From assembly GCF_009649685.1 (NCBI RefSeq), contig NZ_WJPK01000006.1, positions 62,001 to 126,000 on the forward strand: a DNA stretch of 64,000 nucleotides. Direction: 5' to 3'. The stretch's first letter is position 1; every line of letters begins with the position of its first letter. Shown in pieces: positions 55,992-64,000 of the stretch. The DNA comes from Flavobacteriaceae bacterium EG-1. Its GTDB lineage: Bacteria > Bacteroidota > Bacteroidia > Flavobacteriales > Flavobacteriaceae. The notes under the pieces were generated by a model. It was not told the DNA's origin and ran no database searches. It saw only the letters and a list, made by a program, of their open reading frames with translations. A program made the position numbers and the translations under genes.

Positions 55992-57863
55992 TTACTTTTT
56001 CAACCACGCCGCTCTAATTGCAGCCTCATTACCGTTTAATCCTTCTATAGGAGTAATTGTTTCAACTTGCAAAGTGGGTACACCCACTTTACCCTTTAAT
56101 ATAGTTTCTACACCATTACGATCTACTACCATTTCTATTTCGGTTTCTGGCGTCCAGGTAAAACTTTGGCCTATTATTGCACGAATAGCCTCAAGATTTA
56201 TTGGAGTACCATTTATACTTTTTAAGACATCACCACCCTTTGCACCTAAATCATTAAAAAAACTATTTAAGGTAATACCATTTCTAATGAAGATTATATT
56301 CTGATCCTCAGGATTAGCATCAATGAACGGAATTTCACCGTTTAAAAAATACCCTGTTTGTTGCTCAACAATTGCACTTGTTAAACCAACTTTCGCTAAA
56401 AATTCATTATAATTAATAGGGGTTGTGCCAATAACATAAGCATCAAAGAAATTACGAATTTCCGGATATGTCATAACTACAATTTCGTCAATTAAACTTT
56501 CATCTTTAAATGGAGTATTATTTCCATATTTTTTGGACAGTTCTTTCATCAACCATAACACGCCTTTTTCTCCACCACTCAATTCACGTAATTGAATATC
56601 TAATACCATATTAATCAAAGCCCCTTTTTCATACACATTGGCATAATTCTTTTCGTATGGCTGTTTCAAAATATTCTTACTCATTTCTGTAAAAGACATG
56701 GTATCATCATATGCTTTTGCATTATTCACTTTTTCCATCAATCTCGAGTAAAATTCATCTTCATCAATCAAACCTTGTTGTATCTGAAAAAGATTTGCAA
56801 AGTACTCGGTTGTTCCTTCATACATCCAAAGATGCTGAGACATCTTTGGGTTGTTAAAGTCGAAATATTGCACTTCTTCAGAATGAACATTTAAAGGAGT
56901 AACAATATGAAAAAATTCGTGCGACACTACATCTTTCATTGCCTCATCTAAAGCAGGTTTAGGCATTTTCTCTGGCAAAACCACTACCGTTGAAGTATGA
57001 TGCTCTAAAGCACCAAAACCAGCTGCATCTGTACTTTCTAGAGTCGACAGGTACAATAGAATATTATATTCTTTAGTTCCATCAATTTCACCTAAAAAGT
57101 TCTTTTGCGCCCTCATCATCTCCTCCATTTGTGGCTTTAAACTAGTCGCCGAGTAAATACCAGTTGGAGAATACACACTTAAAGTAACCCTAATATCATT
57201 TACTGTAAAAGACTCAGTATTCGGCTTAGCATATAAAATGGGATTATCAATTACTTCAAAATATCGCGCCGCTAAAAATGTTTCTGTTTCTAAACCTTCA
57301 TTCTCTTCTACCTTCTTTTTTAATGATGTTGTTGAAACTAAATTACTTGGTTTTTTTACTAACAACTCATAAGGCCTCTCCTTCAATCCTTTAAAATAAC
57401 CCACAAAACCATGGAGATTTAACATAAAATTCTCTCCTTTAAGAATATTCGTTCCGGCAGGGGAAAAAACTGCATCTTTAACTTCTGATTCGGTATCATA
57501 GGTATCATTTACATAATATATAACCTTATCAAGACCAGTTGCATTTGATATACTCCATGTGTTATCATCCATTTTATTAAATGGCAATTCCACTCCTTTT
57601 TCATCTAACGCCTTAAAACCTTCAATATATTGGCCATAATTATCACTACTGTATGTACCAGGAACTGTTTTTGGTATATAGAAAACAACGGTCTCTTTAT
57701 TTAAATCACCAGGATTAATAGTCACCATAACCTTATCATCAACCACGTTTATCAAATCAATAGTGGCATGAACATTGGAAATTTTAGCTGATTTAATGTT
57801 TTTAGACGCCCCACAACTATAGAGTAATAATATTAGAGAAGCTAAAATTGAAGTTTTTTTCAT
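55992..57863 (-). CDS. M61 family metallopeptidase (lipoprotein, with PDZ domain)
   Basis: 623 residues with a lipoprotein signal (MKKTSILASLILLLYSC, Cys17). Order: an N-terminal beta-sandwich domain (about 30-190), the catalytic domain with the zinc motif HEFFH (near 310) and a downstream Glu ligand in MYEGTTEYFA, then a C-terminal PDZ-like domain (about 510-600). M61 enzymes are glycyl-type aminopeptidases or related; it should act at the periplasmic or outer-membrane face. It is convergent with tsf and monocistronic. Confidence 0.9.
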   Translation of the reverse strand: MKKTSILASLILLLYSCGASKNIKSAKISNVHATIDLINVVDDKVMVTINPGDLNKETVVFYIPKTVPGTYSSDNYGQYIEGFKALDEKGVELPFNKMDDNTWSISNATGLDKVIYYVNDTYDTESEVKDAVFSPAGTNILKGENFMLNLHGFVGYFKGLKERPYELLVKKPSNLVSTTSLKKKVEENEGLETETFLAARYFEVIDNPILYAKPNTESFTVNDIRVTLSVYSPTGIYSATSLKPQMEEMMRAQKNFLGEIDGTKEYNILLYLSTLESTDAAGFGALEHHTSTVVVLPEKMPKPALDEAMKDVVSHEFFHIVTPLNVHSEEVQYFDFNNPKMSQHLWMYEGTTEYFANLFQIQQGLIDEDEFYSRLMEKVNNAKAYDDTMSFTEMSKNILKQPYEKNYANVYEKGALINMVLDIQLRELSGGEKGVLWLMKELSKKYGNNTPFKDESLIDEIVVMTYPEIRNFFDAYVIGTTPINYNEFLAKVGLTSAIVEQQTGYFLNGEIPFIDANPEDQNIIFIRNGITLNSFFNDLGAKGGDVLKSINGTPINLEAIRAIIGQSFTWTPETEIEMVVDRNGVETILKGKVGVPTLQVETITPIEGLNGNEAAIRAAWLKK

Positions 57864-58069
57864 TTCTAAAATGTTAGTTTATTTGTTTTAAAGTATTGAA
57901 TGAATCTAATTTATTATCAGCACACAATACGTTTGAATGACTATTTTCATCCAAACAATAATATGCTAAACAATAACGAGGATTTCAAGACACAAGATTA
58001 TTAAATTAAATTAACCTAATAGTGTCTTTTAAGAAATAATTAGCCCTGAAAATCGTATGAAATTCTGAA

Positions 58070-58099
58070 TTTGAGCCTAACTTTTTTTGATTATTTTTG
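58070..58099 (+). promoter_or_regulatory. Promoter of pyrH-frr
   Basis: TTTG (58070-58073), an 18-bp spacer and TATTTTTG (58092-58099) match the Bacteroidetes consensus. The ATG of pyrH is 20 bp after the -7 element. Confidence 0.78.
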
Positions 58100-58119
58100 T
58101 CTGACTATAAAAACATAAA

Positions 58120-58827
58120 ATGCCATACAAGAGAATACTGCTCAAACTTAGTGGCGAAGCACTAATGGGGGAACGTCAATACGGAATAGACCCAAATAGA
58201 CTTGCCGAATACGCCCAAGAAATTAAGGAAGTTGTAGATAAAGGAATTGAAGTTGCCATCGTAATTGGTGGAGGAAACATCTTTAGAGGCCTATCTGGAG
58301 CCAGCCAGGGAATGGATCGTGTACAAGGTGACCACATGGGAATGCTTGCAACCGTTATAAATGGTTTAGCATTACAAAGTGCTTTAGAAGTACAAGGTGT
58401 GCAAACCAGACTACAATCTGCTATTCAAATAAATGAAGTGGCAGAACCCTTCATACGCCGTAGAGCTATGCGCCATTTAGAAAAAGGACGCGTGGTTATT
58501 TTTGGAGGAGGTACTGGTAATCCATATTTTACAACGGACTCTGCAGCTGTATTAAGAGCTATCGAAATTGAAGCCGATGTAATTTTAAAAGGCACGAGAG
58601 TTGATGGCATTTACACCTCTGACCCAGAGAAAGATAAAACTGCTACTAAATTTGACACCATTTCTTTTAAAGATGTACTTACAAAAGGACTTAAAGTTAT
58701 GGATACAACAGCCTTTACCTTAAGCCAAGAAAATGAATTACCAATTGTAGTTTTTGACATGAACACAAAAGGTAACTTAATTAAATTAGTATCAGGTGAA
58801 AATATTGGCACAGTTGTAGATATCTAA
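58120..58827 (+). CDS. pyrH: UMP kinase
   Basis: A 235-residue amino acid kinase-fold enzyme that phosphorylates UMP to [20 protein letters not shown] opens the protein. [10 protein letters not shown] near 47-56 is the substrate and nucleotide site, [15 protein letters not shown] near 129-143 is a family signature, and [12 protein letters not shown] near 160-171 follows. It is a cytoplasmic hexamer, usually regulated by GTP and UTP. frr follows after 19 bp in the usual pairing. Confidence 0.96.
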   Translation: MPYKRILLKLSGEALMGERQYGIDPNRLAEYAQEIKEVVDKGIEVAIVIGGGNIFRGLSGASQGMDRVQGDHMGMLATVINGLALQSALEVQGVQTRLQSAIQINEVAEPFIRRRAMRHLEKGRVVIFGGGTGNPYFTTDSAAVLRAIEIEADVILKGTRVDGIYTSDPEKDKTATKFDTISFKDVLTKGLKVMDTTAFTLSQENELPIVVFDMNTKGNLIKLVSGENIGTVVDI

Positions 58828-58846
58828 TTTTTGAATAGGATTTATT

Positions 58847-59401
58847 ATGAACGAAGAGATTAATTTTTTATTAGACGCTACCAAAGAAAGTATGGATGGC
58901 GCCATTACCCACTTAGAAAGAGCCTTCATGAAAATTCGTGCAGGCAAAGCAAGTCCAGCTATGTTATCATCCGTTAAGGTTGATTATTATGGCTCTCCCA
59001 CTCCATTGGCACAAGTGGCAAACATAAACACCCCAGACGGACGGACAATTTCTGTACAACCTTGGGAAAAAAATATGTTACAAGAAATTGAAAAAGCTAT
59101 TATGAATGCTAACCTTGGTTTTAACCCTATGAACAATGGTGATTTTATCATCATAAATGTTCCGCCATTAACTGAGGAACGCAGACGCGATTTAGCAAAG
59201 CAAGCCAAAGCCGAAGCTGAAGATGCAAAGGTTAGTATTCGTACTGCCAGACAAGAAGCAAATAAAGATATTCGAGATTTAGAAGTGTCTGAAGATTTAC
59301 AAAAAAATGTAGAAGTGGATGTGCAAGCACTAACAGATAAATACACAAAAAAAATAGATGCGTTTTTAGCTGTTAAGGAAGCAGAAATTATGAAAGTTTA
59401 A
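58847..59401 (+). CDS. frr: Ribosome recycling factor
   Basis: A 184-residue tRNA-shaped factor that, with EF-G, splits the ribosome after termination. KIRAGKASPAMLSSVKVDYYGSP near 28-50 (hinge and domain II entry), NTPDGRTISVQPWEKNML near 61-78 and PPLTEERRRDLAKQAK near 105-120 are conserved. The length is standard. It ends the pyrH-frr operon before a clear terminator. Confidence 0.96.
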   Translation: MNEEINFLLDATKESMDGAITHLERAFMKIRAGKASPAMLSSVKVDYYGSPTPLAQVANINTPDGRTISVQPWEKNMLQEIEKAIMNANLGFNPMNNGDFIIINVPPLTEERRRDLAKQAKAEAEDAKVSIRTARQEANKDIRDLEVSEDLQKNVEVDVQALTDKYTKKIDAFLAVKEAEIMKV

Positions 59402-59447
59402 AATGCTATACATAATTATAATATAAAAATCAACTTCAATTAATATT

Positions 59448-59477
59448 AAAGCGACTTCAACAGTCGCTTTTTATTTT
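59448..59477 (+). terminator. Intrinsic terminator after pyrH-frr
   Basis: AAAGCGACT (59448-59456) pairs perfectly with AGTCGCTTT (59462-59470) around a 5-nt loop, followed by a T-rich stretch. Confidence 0.87.
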
Positions 59478-59499
59478 AGGAACACTCCACACCATTCTT

Positions 59500-59507
59500 T
59501 ACCTTTG
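59500..59507 (+). promoter_or_regulatory. Candidate -7 element for the RND transporter gene
   Basis: TACCTTTG matches TAnnTTTG exactly and lies 20 bp before the ATG, just after the frr terminator. No good -33 box is seen. Confidence 0.5.
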
Positions 59508-59527
59508 CAACGGACAACTACTTATTT

Positions 59528-61930
59528 ATGGCAGGCAGGATAATGCAAGGTTTTTGGGCGAAGACAGCCAATATCATTCTTCGAAATAGAATATTAATGC
59601 TTCTGCTAATTGGCGGAATCACTCTTTTTTTAGCATTACAATGGGAGAATATGCGCTTTAGCAACTCTCAAGCAAATTTATTACCTGATGATCATCCAGT
59701 AAATATTGCCTATCGCAATTTTTTAAATCAATTTGGCGAAGAAGGAAACGCCATAGTTCTTGGTATAAATGATAGCGCCTTATTCAATCTCGACAACTTT
59801 AATCGTTGGAATAAGTTAAGTAAACAATTACAAGCTTTCCCTGAGATTGATTTTGTTATATCTGTCGACAACCTTCAAGAACTTGTTAAAGAGAAGGATG
59901 CTTTTACAATGAAGCCTTTAATACTATCCGAAATTAAATCGCAACAAGAACTTGACAGTATCACTAAGCACCTATTTAATGATTTACCTTTTTATGAAGA
60001 TTTACTATACAACAAAGATTCTAAAACAATAAGAACTGTAGCTAATCTCGATAAAGACATCGTAAACACCTCGGTTCGTAAAGACTTTATTTTAGAAGAC
60101 TTAAATAATTTAGTTGAAAAATTTGAAGATGAAACAGGCCTAAATGTTCACGTTTCGGGTATGCCATACATTCGAACAATGAACTCGCAAAATATTATCG
60201 ATGAAATCTACAAGTTCATATTAGCAGCTCTTTTAGTAACTTCTTTAATTTTCTTTTTCTTCTTTAGAAGTATTCGCGCTACTTTAATTTCGATGAGTGT
60301 CGTAATCGTAGGAGTTATGTGGGCTTTCGGAATTCTTGGTCTATTACAATATGAGATTACGGTTCTTACTGCCTTAATACCCCCACTTATAATTGTAATA
60401 GGTATTCCTAACTGTGTTTTTCTAATTAATAAATACCAACAAGAAGTAAAAAAACATGGAAATCAAGCCCTTTCATTACAGCGAGTTATATCTAAAATAG
60501 GGAATGCAACCTTAATGACGAACGTAACTACTGCATCTGGCTTTGCCACATTCATAATTACCGACAGTAAATTGCTTGCCGAATTTGGAATTGTAGCATC
60601 AATTAACATACTCTGCATCTTTCTTTTATCATTATTGATAATCCCAATTGTGTATAGCTATATGTCTTTACCAAAAACAAAGCATTTAAAACACTTAAAT
60701 AAAAAATGGATAGACACCTTTGTTAGTTGGATGGAAGACATTGTACGAAACAAACGTATTGCTGTTTATATCTCTTCTATTGTGTTATTAGTATTGAGCA
60801 TCATAGGTATTTATCAAATAGAAATCTCAGGTAGTATTATTGAAGATATGCCTAAGAAAACTGAATTTTTTGCAGATATCCGTTTTTTTGAAAAAGAGTT
60901 TGATGGGATAATGCCCGTTGAGATAGTGATTGACACTAAACGACCTAACGGCGTTATGAAACCTACGACACTAAAAAGAATAGATCGTTTAGGAGATGTT
61001 ATTGTAGAAATTCCAGAATTATCAAAACCTGTTTCTGTCGTAAATCTTGTAAAATATTCGAAACAAGCTTTTTATAATGGCATTCCTAAATACTATCAAT
61101 TACCAACCTCTCAAGAAAATAATTTTATCATGGATGCTGCTAGAAAATCTACTGGCAATAATAATCTACTAGAGAATTTTATAGATAGTACAGGGCAAAT
61201 AGCACGAATGACAACTTTTATGCGTGATGTAAAAACGGATCGTATGGAAGATATTGAAGCTCGTCTTCAAGAAAATATTGAAAAAATATTTCCCTCGGAA
61301 CGCTATTCGGTTTATATGACCGGAGGGGCGCTGCTCTTTTTAAAAGGCACAAAATATCTTGTAAAAAACCTTGTATTATCATTGGCATTGGCCATTGGAC
61401 TAATTGCTTTATTTATGGCCTATTTATTCCGCTCCTTTAGAATGATAATAATATCGTTAATTCCTAACCTTTTACCATTAATAATTACGGCAGGGATAAT
61501 GGGTTTTGTTGGCGTACCTATTAAACCCTCTACGATACTTGTATTTAGTATCGCCTTTGGAATTTCAGTTGATGACACTATACATTTTCTTGCAAAATAC
61601 AGACAAGAACTTATTGTAAATCAATGGCGAATAAAAAAATCGGTTTATGCCGCATTAAGAGAAACAGGGGTAAGTATGTTCTACACTTCAATTGTACTTT
61701 TCTTTGGATTTTCTGTATTTGTAATATCTAATTTCGGAGGCACAGTAGCCTTAGGTTCTTTAGTATCTGCAACTTTATTATTTGCAATGCTAGCAAATTT
61801 AATTTTACTTCCATCTTTACTATTGTCTTTAGAAAGAAGCATTGCCAATAAAGAAGTTTTCAAAAAACCTCAAATCAATATCTTACCTAAAGAAGAGCCA
61901 ACAACTAATGAATTCGACGACGAAGAATAA
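59528..61930 (+). CDS. RND superfamily exporter (MMPL / sterol-sensing type)
   Basis: An 800-residue inner membrane protein with the two-fold RND layout. One helix (about 20-37) and a periplasmic domain (about 40-220) precede helices about 225-385; then comes another helix (about 415-432), a second periplasmic domain and helices about 615-770. GISVDDTIHFLAKYRQE near 678-694 is the conserved proton-relay type segment. There is no membrane fusion protein or outer membrane channel gene beside it, so it is of the MMPL/HpnN-like class that moves lipids or hydrophobic compounds. The substrate is unknown. asnS follows after 80 bp. Confidence 0.88.
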   Translation: MAGRIMQGFWAKTANIILRNRILMLLLIGGITLFLALQWENMRFSNSQANLLPDDHPVNIAYRNFLNQFGEEGNAIVLGINDSALFNLDNFNRWNKLSKQLQAFPEIDFVISVDNLQELVKEKDAFTMKPLILSEIKSQQELDSITKHLFNDLPFYEDLLYNKDSKTIRTVANLDKDIVNTSVRKDFILEDLNNLVEKFEDETGLNVHVSGMPYIRTMNSQNIIDEIYKFILAALLVTSLIFFFFFRSIRATLISMSVVIVGVMWAFGILGLLQYEITVLTALIPPLIIVIGIPNCVFLINKYQQEVKKHGNQALSLQRVISKIGNATLMTNVTTASGFATFIITDSKLLAEFGIVASINILCIFLLSLLIIPIVYSYMSLPKTKHLKHLNKKWIDTFVSWMEDIVRNKRIAVYISSIVLLVLSIIGIYQIEISGSIIEDMPKKTEFFADIRFFEKEFDGIMPVEIVIDTKRPNGVMKPTTLKRIDRLGDVIVEIPELSKPVSVVNLVKYSKQAFYNGIPKYYQLPTSQENNFIMDAARKSTGNNNLLENFIDSTGQIARMTTFMRDVKTDRMEDIEARLQENIEKIFPSERYSVYMTGGALLFLKGTKYLVKNLVLSLALAIGLIALFMAYLFRSFRMIIISLIPNLLPLIITAGIMGFVGVPIKPSTILVFSIAFGISVDDTIHFLAKYRQELIVNQWRIKKSVYAALRETGVSMFYTSIVLFFGFSVFVISNFGGTVALGSLVSATLLFAMLANLILLPSLLLSLERSIANKEVFKKPQINILPKEEPTTNEFDDEE

Positions 61931-61976
61931 GCTCGTATTTACAGTCATTCTGTTCGAATATTTTTAGTCAAAAGGC

Positions 61977-61984
61977 TATCTTTG
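61977..61984 (+). promoter_or_regulatory. Candidate -7 element for asnS
   Basis: TATCTTTG matches TAnnTTTG exactly and lies 26 bp before the asnS ATG. No clear -33 element. Confidence 0.5.
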
Positions 61985-62010
61985 AGAATTAATTCAAGAC
62001 GCATTTTTTC

Positions 62011-63444
62011 ATGAAATCTATTAGTATTAAAGAAATTCTTTCTACCGAACCAAAACAGCAAGAAGTCACCGTTAACGGATGGGTTAAGACTTTTAGAAGT
62101 AACCGTTTTGTAGCATTAAATGATGGCTCTACCATTCATAATATACAATGTGTAGTAGATTTTGAAGATTTCGACGAAGAACTTTTAAAACAAATAGCTA
62201 CTGGTGCAGCCTTAAGAATTACAGGAGCTCTAGTTGAAAGCCAAGGAAAAGGACAACGTGTTGAAATACAGGTGAGTAAAATTTTTATACATGGTTCAGC
62301 AGACCCTGAATCATACCCGATTCAACCAAAAAAGCATTCAATGGAATTCTTGCGTGAAAAGGCGCATTTAAGAGTTCGTACTAATACTTTTTCGGCTGTT
62401 ATGCGCGTACGTTCAGCTCTCGCTTTCGCAGTACATAAATATTTTACCGATAATGGATTCTATTACTTTCAAGCACCAATAATTACGGGGTCTGATGCTG
62501 AAGGTGCAGGAGAGATGTTTAGAGTAACTACTTTAGATGGCAAAAACCCTCCAATAGATGAAAATGGTGCGATAAACCATAAAGAAGATTTTTTTGGTAA
62601 AGAAACTAACCTTACCGTATCTGGACAGCTAGAAGCTGAAGCTTACGCTATGGGGCTAGGTAAGGTATATACTTTTGGACCTACTTTTAGAGCTGAAAAC
62701 TCAAACACCTCAAGACATTTAGCCGAATTTTGGATGATTGAACCTGAAATGGCATTCTTCGATTTAGACGCCAACATGGATTTAGCTGAAGATTTTATTA
62801 AGGCGGTACTTTCTTACGTCATAGAAAACTGTTTGGATGATTTGGAATTCTTAGAAAAAAGATTGTTAGATGAAGAAAAAACCAAACCGCAAGCCGAAAG
62901 AAGTGACATGCCCTTAATAGACAAATTAAAATTTATAATTGATAATAACTTCAAAAGAGTTACCTATACTGAAGCTATAGACATTTTAAGAAATAGCAAA
63001 CCTAATAAAAAGAAAAAATTTAAATACCCAATAAATGAGTGGGGTGCAGATTTACAAAGTGAACATGAACGCTACTTAGTAGAAAAACATTTTAAGTGCC
63101 CCGTTATACTTTTTGATTACCCTGCAAAAATTAAGGCATTTTATATGCGTTTAAATGAAGATGGTAAAACCGTAAGAGCAATGGATATTCTTTTCCCTGG
63201 CATTGGTGAAATAGTCGGAGGATCACAACGTGAAGAACGCTTAGATGTATTAAAAGAAAAAATGGCTGCTTTAGATATTCCGGAGGAAGAACTTTGGTGG
63301 TATTTAGACCTTAGAAAATTTGGCACCGCCGTACATAGTGGATTTGGACTTGGCTTTGAAAGACTTGTTCTTTTTGCAACAGGCATGGGAAATATTAGAG
63401 ATGTTATCCCATTTCCAAGAACCCCGCAAAATGCAGAATTTTAA
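62011..63444 (+). CDS. asnS: Asparaginyl-tRNA synthetase
   Basis: A 477-residue class IIb synthetase that charges tRNA-Asn. The N-terminal OB-fold anticodon-binding domain is about 12-105 ([19 protein letters not shown]). The catalytic domain has motif 2 ([21 protein letters not shown] region near 230-250) and motif 3 ([15 protein letters not shown] near 447-461). The length and the insert (about 280-330) are usual for AsnRS. It lies upstream of rpoN on the same strand. Confidence 0.96.
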   Translation: MKSISIKEILSTEPKQQEVTVNGWVKTFRSNRFVALNDGSTIHNIQCVVDFEDFDEELLKQIATGAALRITGALVESQGKGQRVEIQVSKIFIHGSADPESYPIQPKKHSMEFLREKAHLRVRTNTFSAVMRVRSALAFAVHKYFTDNGFYYFQAPIITGSDAEGAGEMFRVTTLDGKNPPIDENGAINHKEDFFGKETNLTVSGQLEAEAYAMGLGKVYTFGPTFRAENSNTSRHLAEFWMIEPEMAFFDLDANMDLAEDFIKAVLSYVIENCLDDLEFLEKRLLDEEKTKPQAERSDMPLIDKLKFIIDNNFKRVTYTEAIDILRNSKPNKKKKFKYPINEWGADLQSEHERYLVEKHFKCPVILFDYPAKIKAFYMRLNEDGKTVRAMDILFPGIGEIVGGSQREERLDVLKEKMAALDIPEEELWWYLDLRKFGTAVHSGFGLGFERLVLFATGMGNIRDVIPFPRTPQNAEF

Positions 63445-63484
63445 TTGAAAATGGTTAACTTTATAAGAAGCTGAAACAACCTAA

Positions 63485-64000
63485 ATGCTAAAACAACACT
63501 TACAATTTAAACTTTCGCAGAAGCTATCTCCGCAGCAGATTCAACTCATGAAGTTGATTCAATTGCCTACTCAAGCATTTGAACAAAGATTAAAACAAGA
63601 ACTCGAAGAAAACCCTGCACTGGAAGGAGGCAAAGAAAAAAGTGATGATTTAGAAAATGATTATGATGACAATTATGACAATGAAACAGATAGTGAAACA
63701 ATTGCGGCAGAAGACATAAATATTGACGATTATTTAAGTGATGATGAGATTCCTGATTATCGAACTAAAGCGAACAACTACAGTGCAGATGACGATGAGA
63801 AAAGCATTCCATATGCCGCTGGAATTTCGTTCACTCAATCTTTAATAAATCAACTTAACACCGTTTATCTAAGTGATGAAGAATGGAATATAGCTGAATT
63901 CTTAATTGGTAGTGTTGATGAAAGCGGTTATATAAGAAGACCACTTGCCGATATTCTTGATGATTTAGCTTTTACGCAGAATATTTATACCGATGAAAAA
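63485..64000 (+). CDS. rpoN: RNA polymerase sigma-54 factor RpoN (cut by window end)
   Basis: The first 172 residues of sigma-54. Region I is MLKQHLQFKLSQKLSPQQIQ, rich in Gln and Leu, with LIQLPTQAFEQRLKQELEEN next. This is the activator-responsive part. Region II is a long acidic stretch (about 50-115, many Asp and Glu). The start of the core-binding region follows (SVDESGYIRRPLADI near 140). The promoter-binding C-terminus lies outside the window. It starts 40 bp after asnS and is probably co-transcribed with it. Confidence 0.95.
   Translation, partial: MLKQHLQFKLSQKLSPQQIQLMKLIQLPTQAFEQRLKQELEENPALEGGKEKSDDLENDYDDNYDNETDSETIAAEDINIDDYLSDDEIPDYRTKANNYSADDDEKSIPYAAGISFTQSLINQLNTVYLSDEEWNIAEFLIGSVDESGYIRRPLADILDDLAFTQNIYTDEK

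Overview
The window looks like chromosomal DNA from a marine-type member of the Flavobacteriaceae (Bacteroidetes). The evidence is the AT-rich sequence, an alternative complex III plus aa3-oxidase operon, a type IX secretion sorting domain, a long Bacteroidetes-style tail on RpsB, and repeated upstream matches to the Bacteroidetes promoter (TTTG, about 19 bp, TAnnTTTG). Most genes are housekeeping. No insertion sequence, phage, CRISPR array or rRNA was seen. There is one tRNA (Gln).

Layout. 1-3858, minus strand: ruvA (cut by the window edge), the malic enzyme maeB and queG. 3916-17969, all minus strand: an accessory block with a DHFR-like reductase, three exported alpha/beta hydrolases, a TonB-dependent outer membrane protein of mosaic base composition, an acyl-CoA dehydrogenase, a four-gene sulfur-type operon (TsdA-like dihaem cytochrome c, Tat-exported DsrE-like protein, Sec-exported DsrE protein, TauE permease) and three tandem paralogous regulators with an unusual DUF4242 / cyclase-like / AraC architecture. 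18138-22357: ruvB, a divergent long acyl-CoA oxidase-like gene and a DUF2807 protein. 22483-34175, minus strand: the respiratory operon actA-actB-actC-actD-actE-actF-coxB-coxA, which takes electrons from menaquinol through alternative complex III to an aa3 oxidase. 34416-39343: a SPOR protein facing infB-nusA-rimP. 39569-52128: a Na+/H+ antiporter, tRNA-Gln, a large DUF2723 membrane protein, a cysteine-free thioredoxin, a metallophosphoesterase, cutC, a Tat-exported Ntn asparaginase, polA, a minimal T9SS-sorted protein and a lipocalin-like lipoprotein. 52618-64000: rplM-rpsI, rpsB-tsf, an M61 peptidase, pyrH-frr, an RND/MMPL exporter, asnS and the start of rpoN.

The most unusual part is 11398-17969. 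A putative periplasmic thiosulfate or sulfane-sulfur operon lies directly downstream of three tandem copies of a regulator that joins a DUF4242 (nickel-binding-like) domain, a catalytically degenerate class III cyclase-like domain and an AraC DNA-binding domain. Other points worth a second look are HhH tails on both ActC and RpsB, an extra monohaem domain on ActA, a terminator-like hairpin with a four-codon reading frame in the rimP leader, and a GC-rich core inside the TonB receptor gene. All functions are read from sequence motifs; no database search was run.
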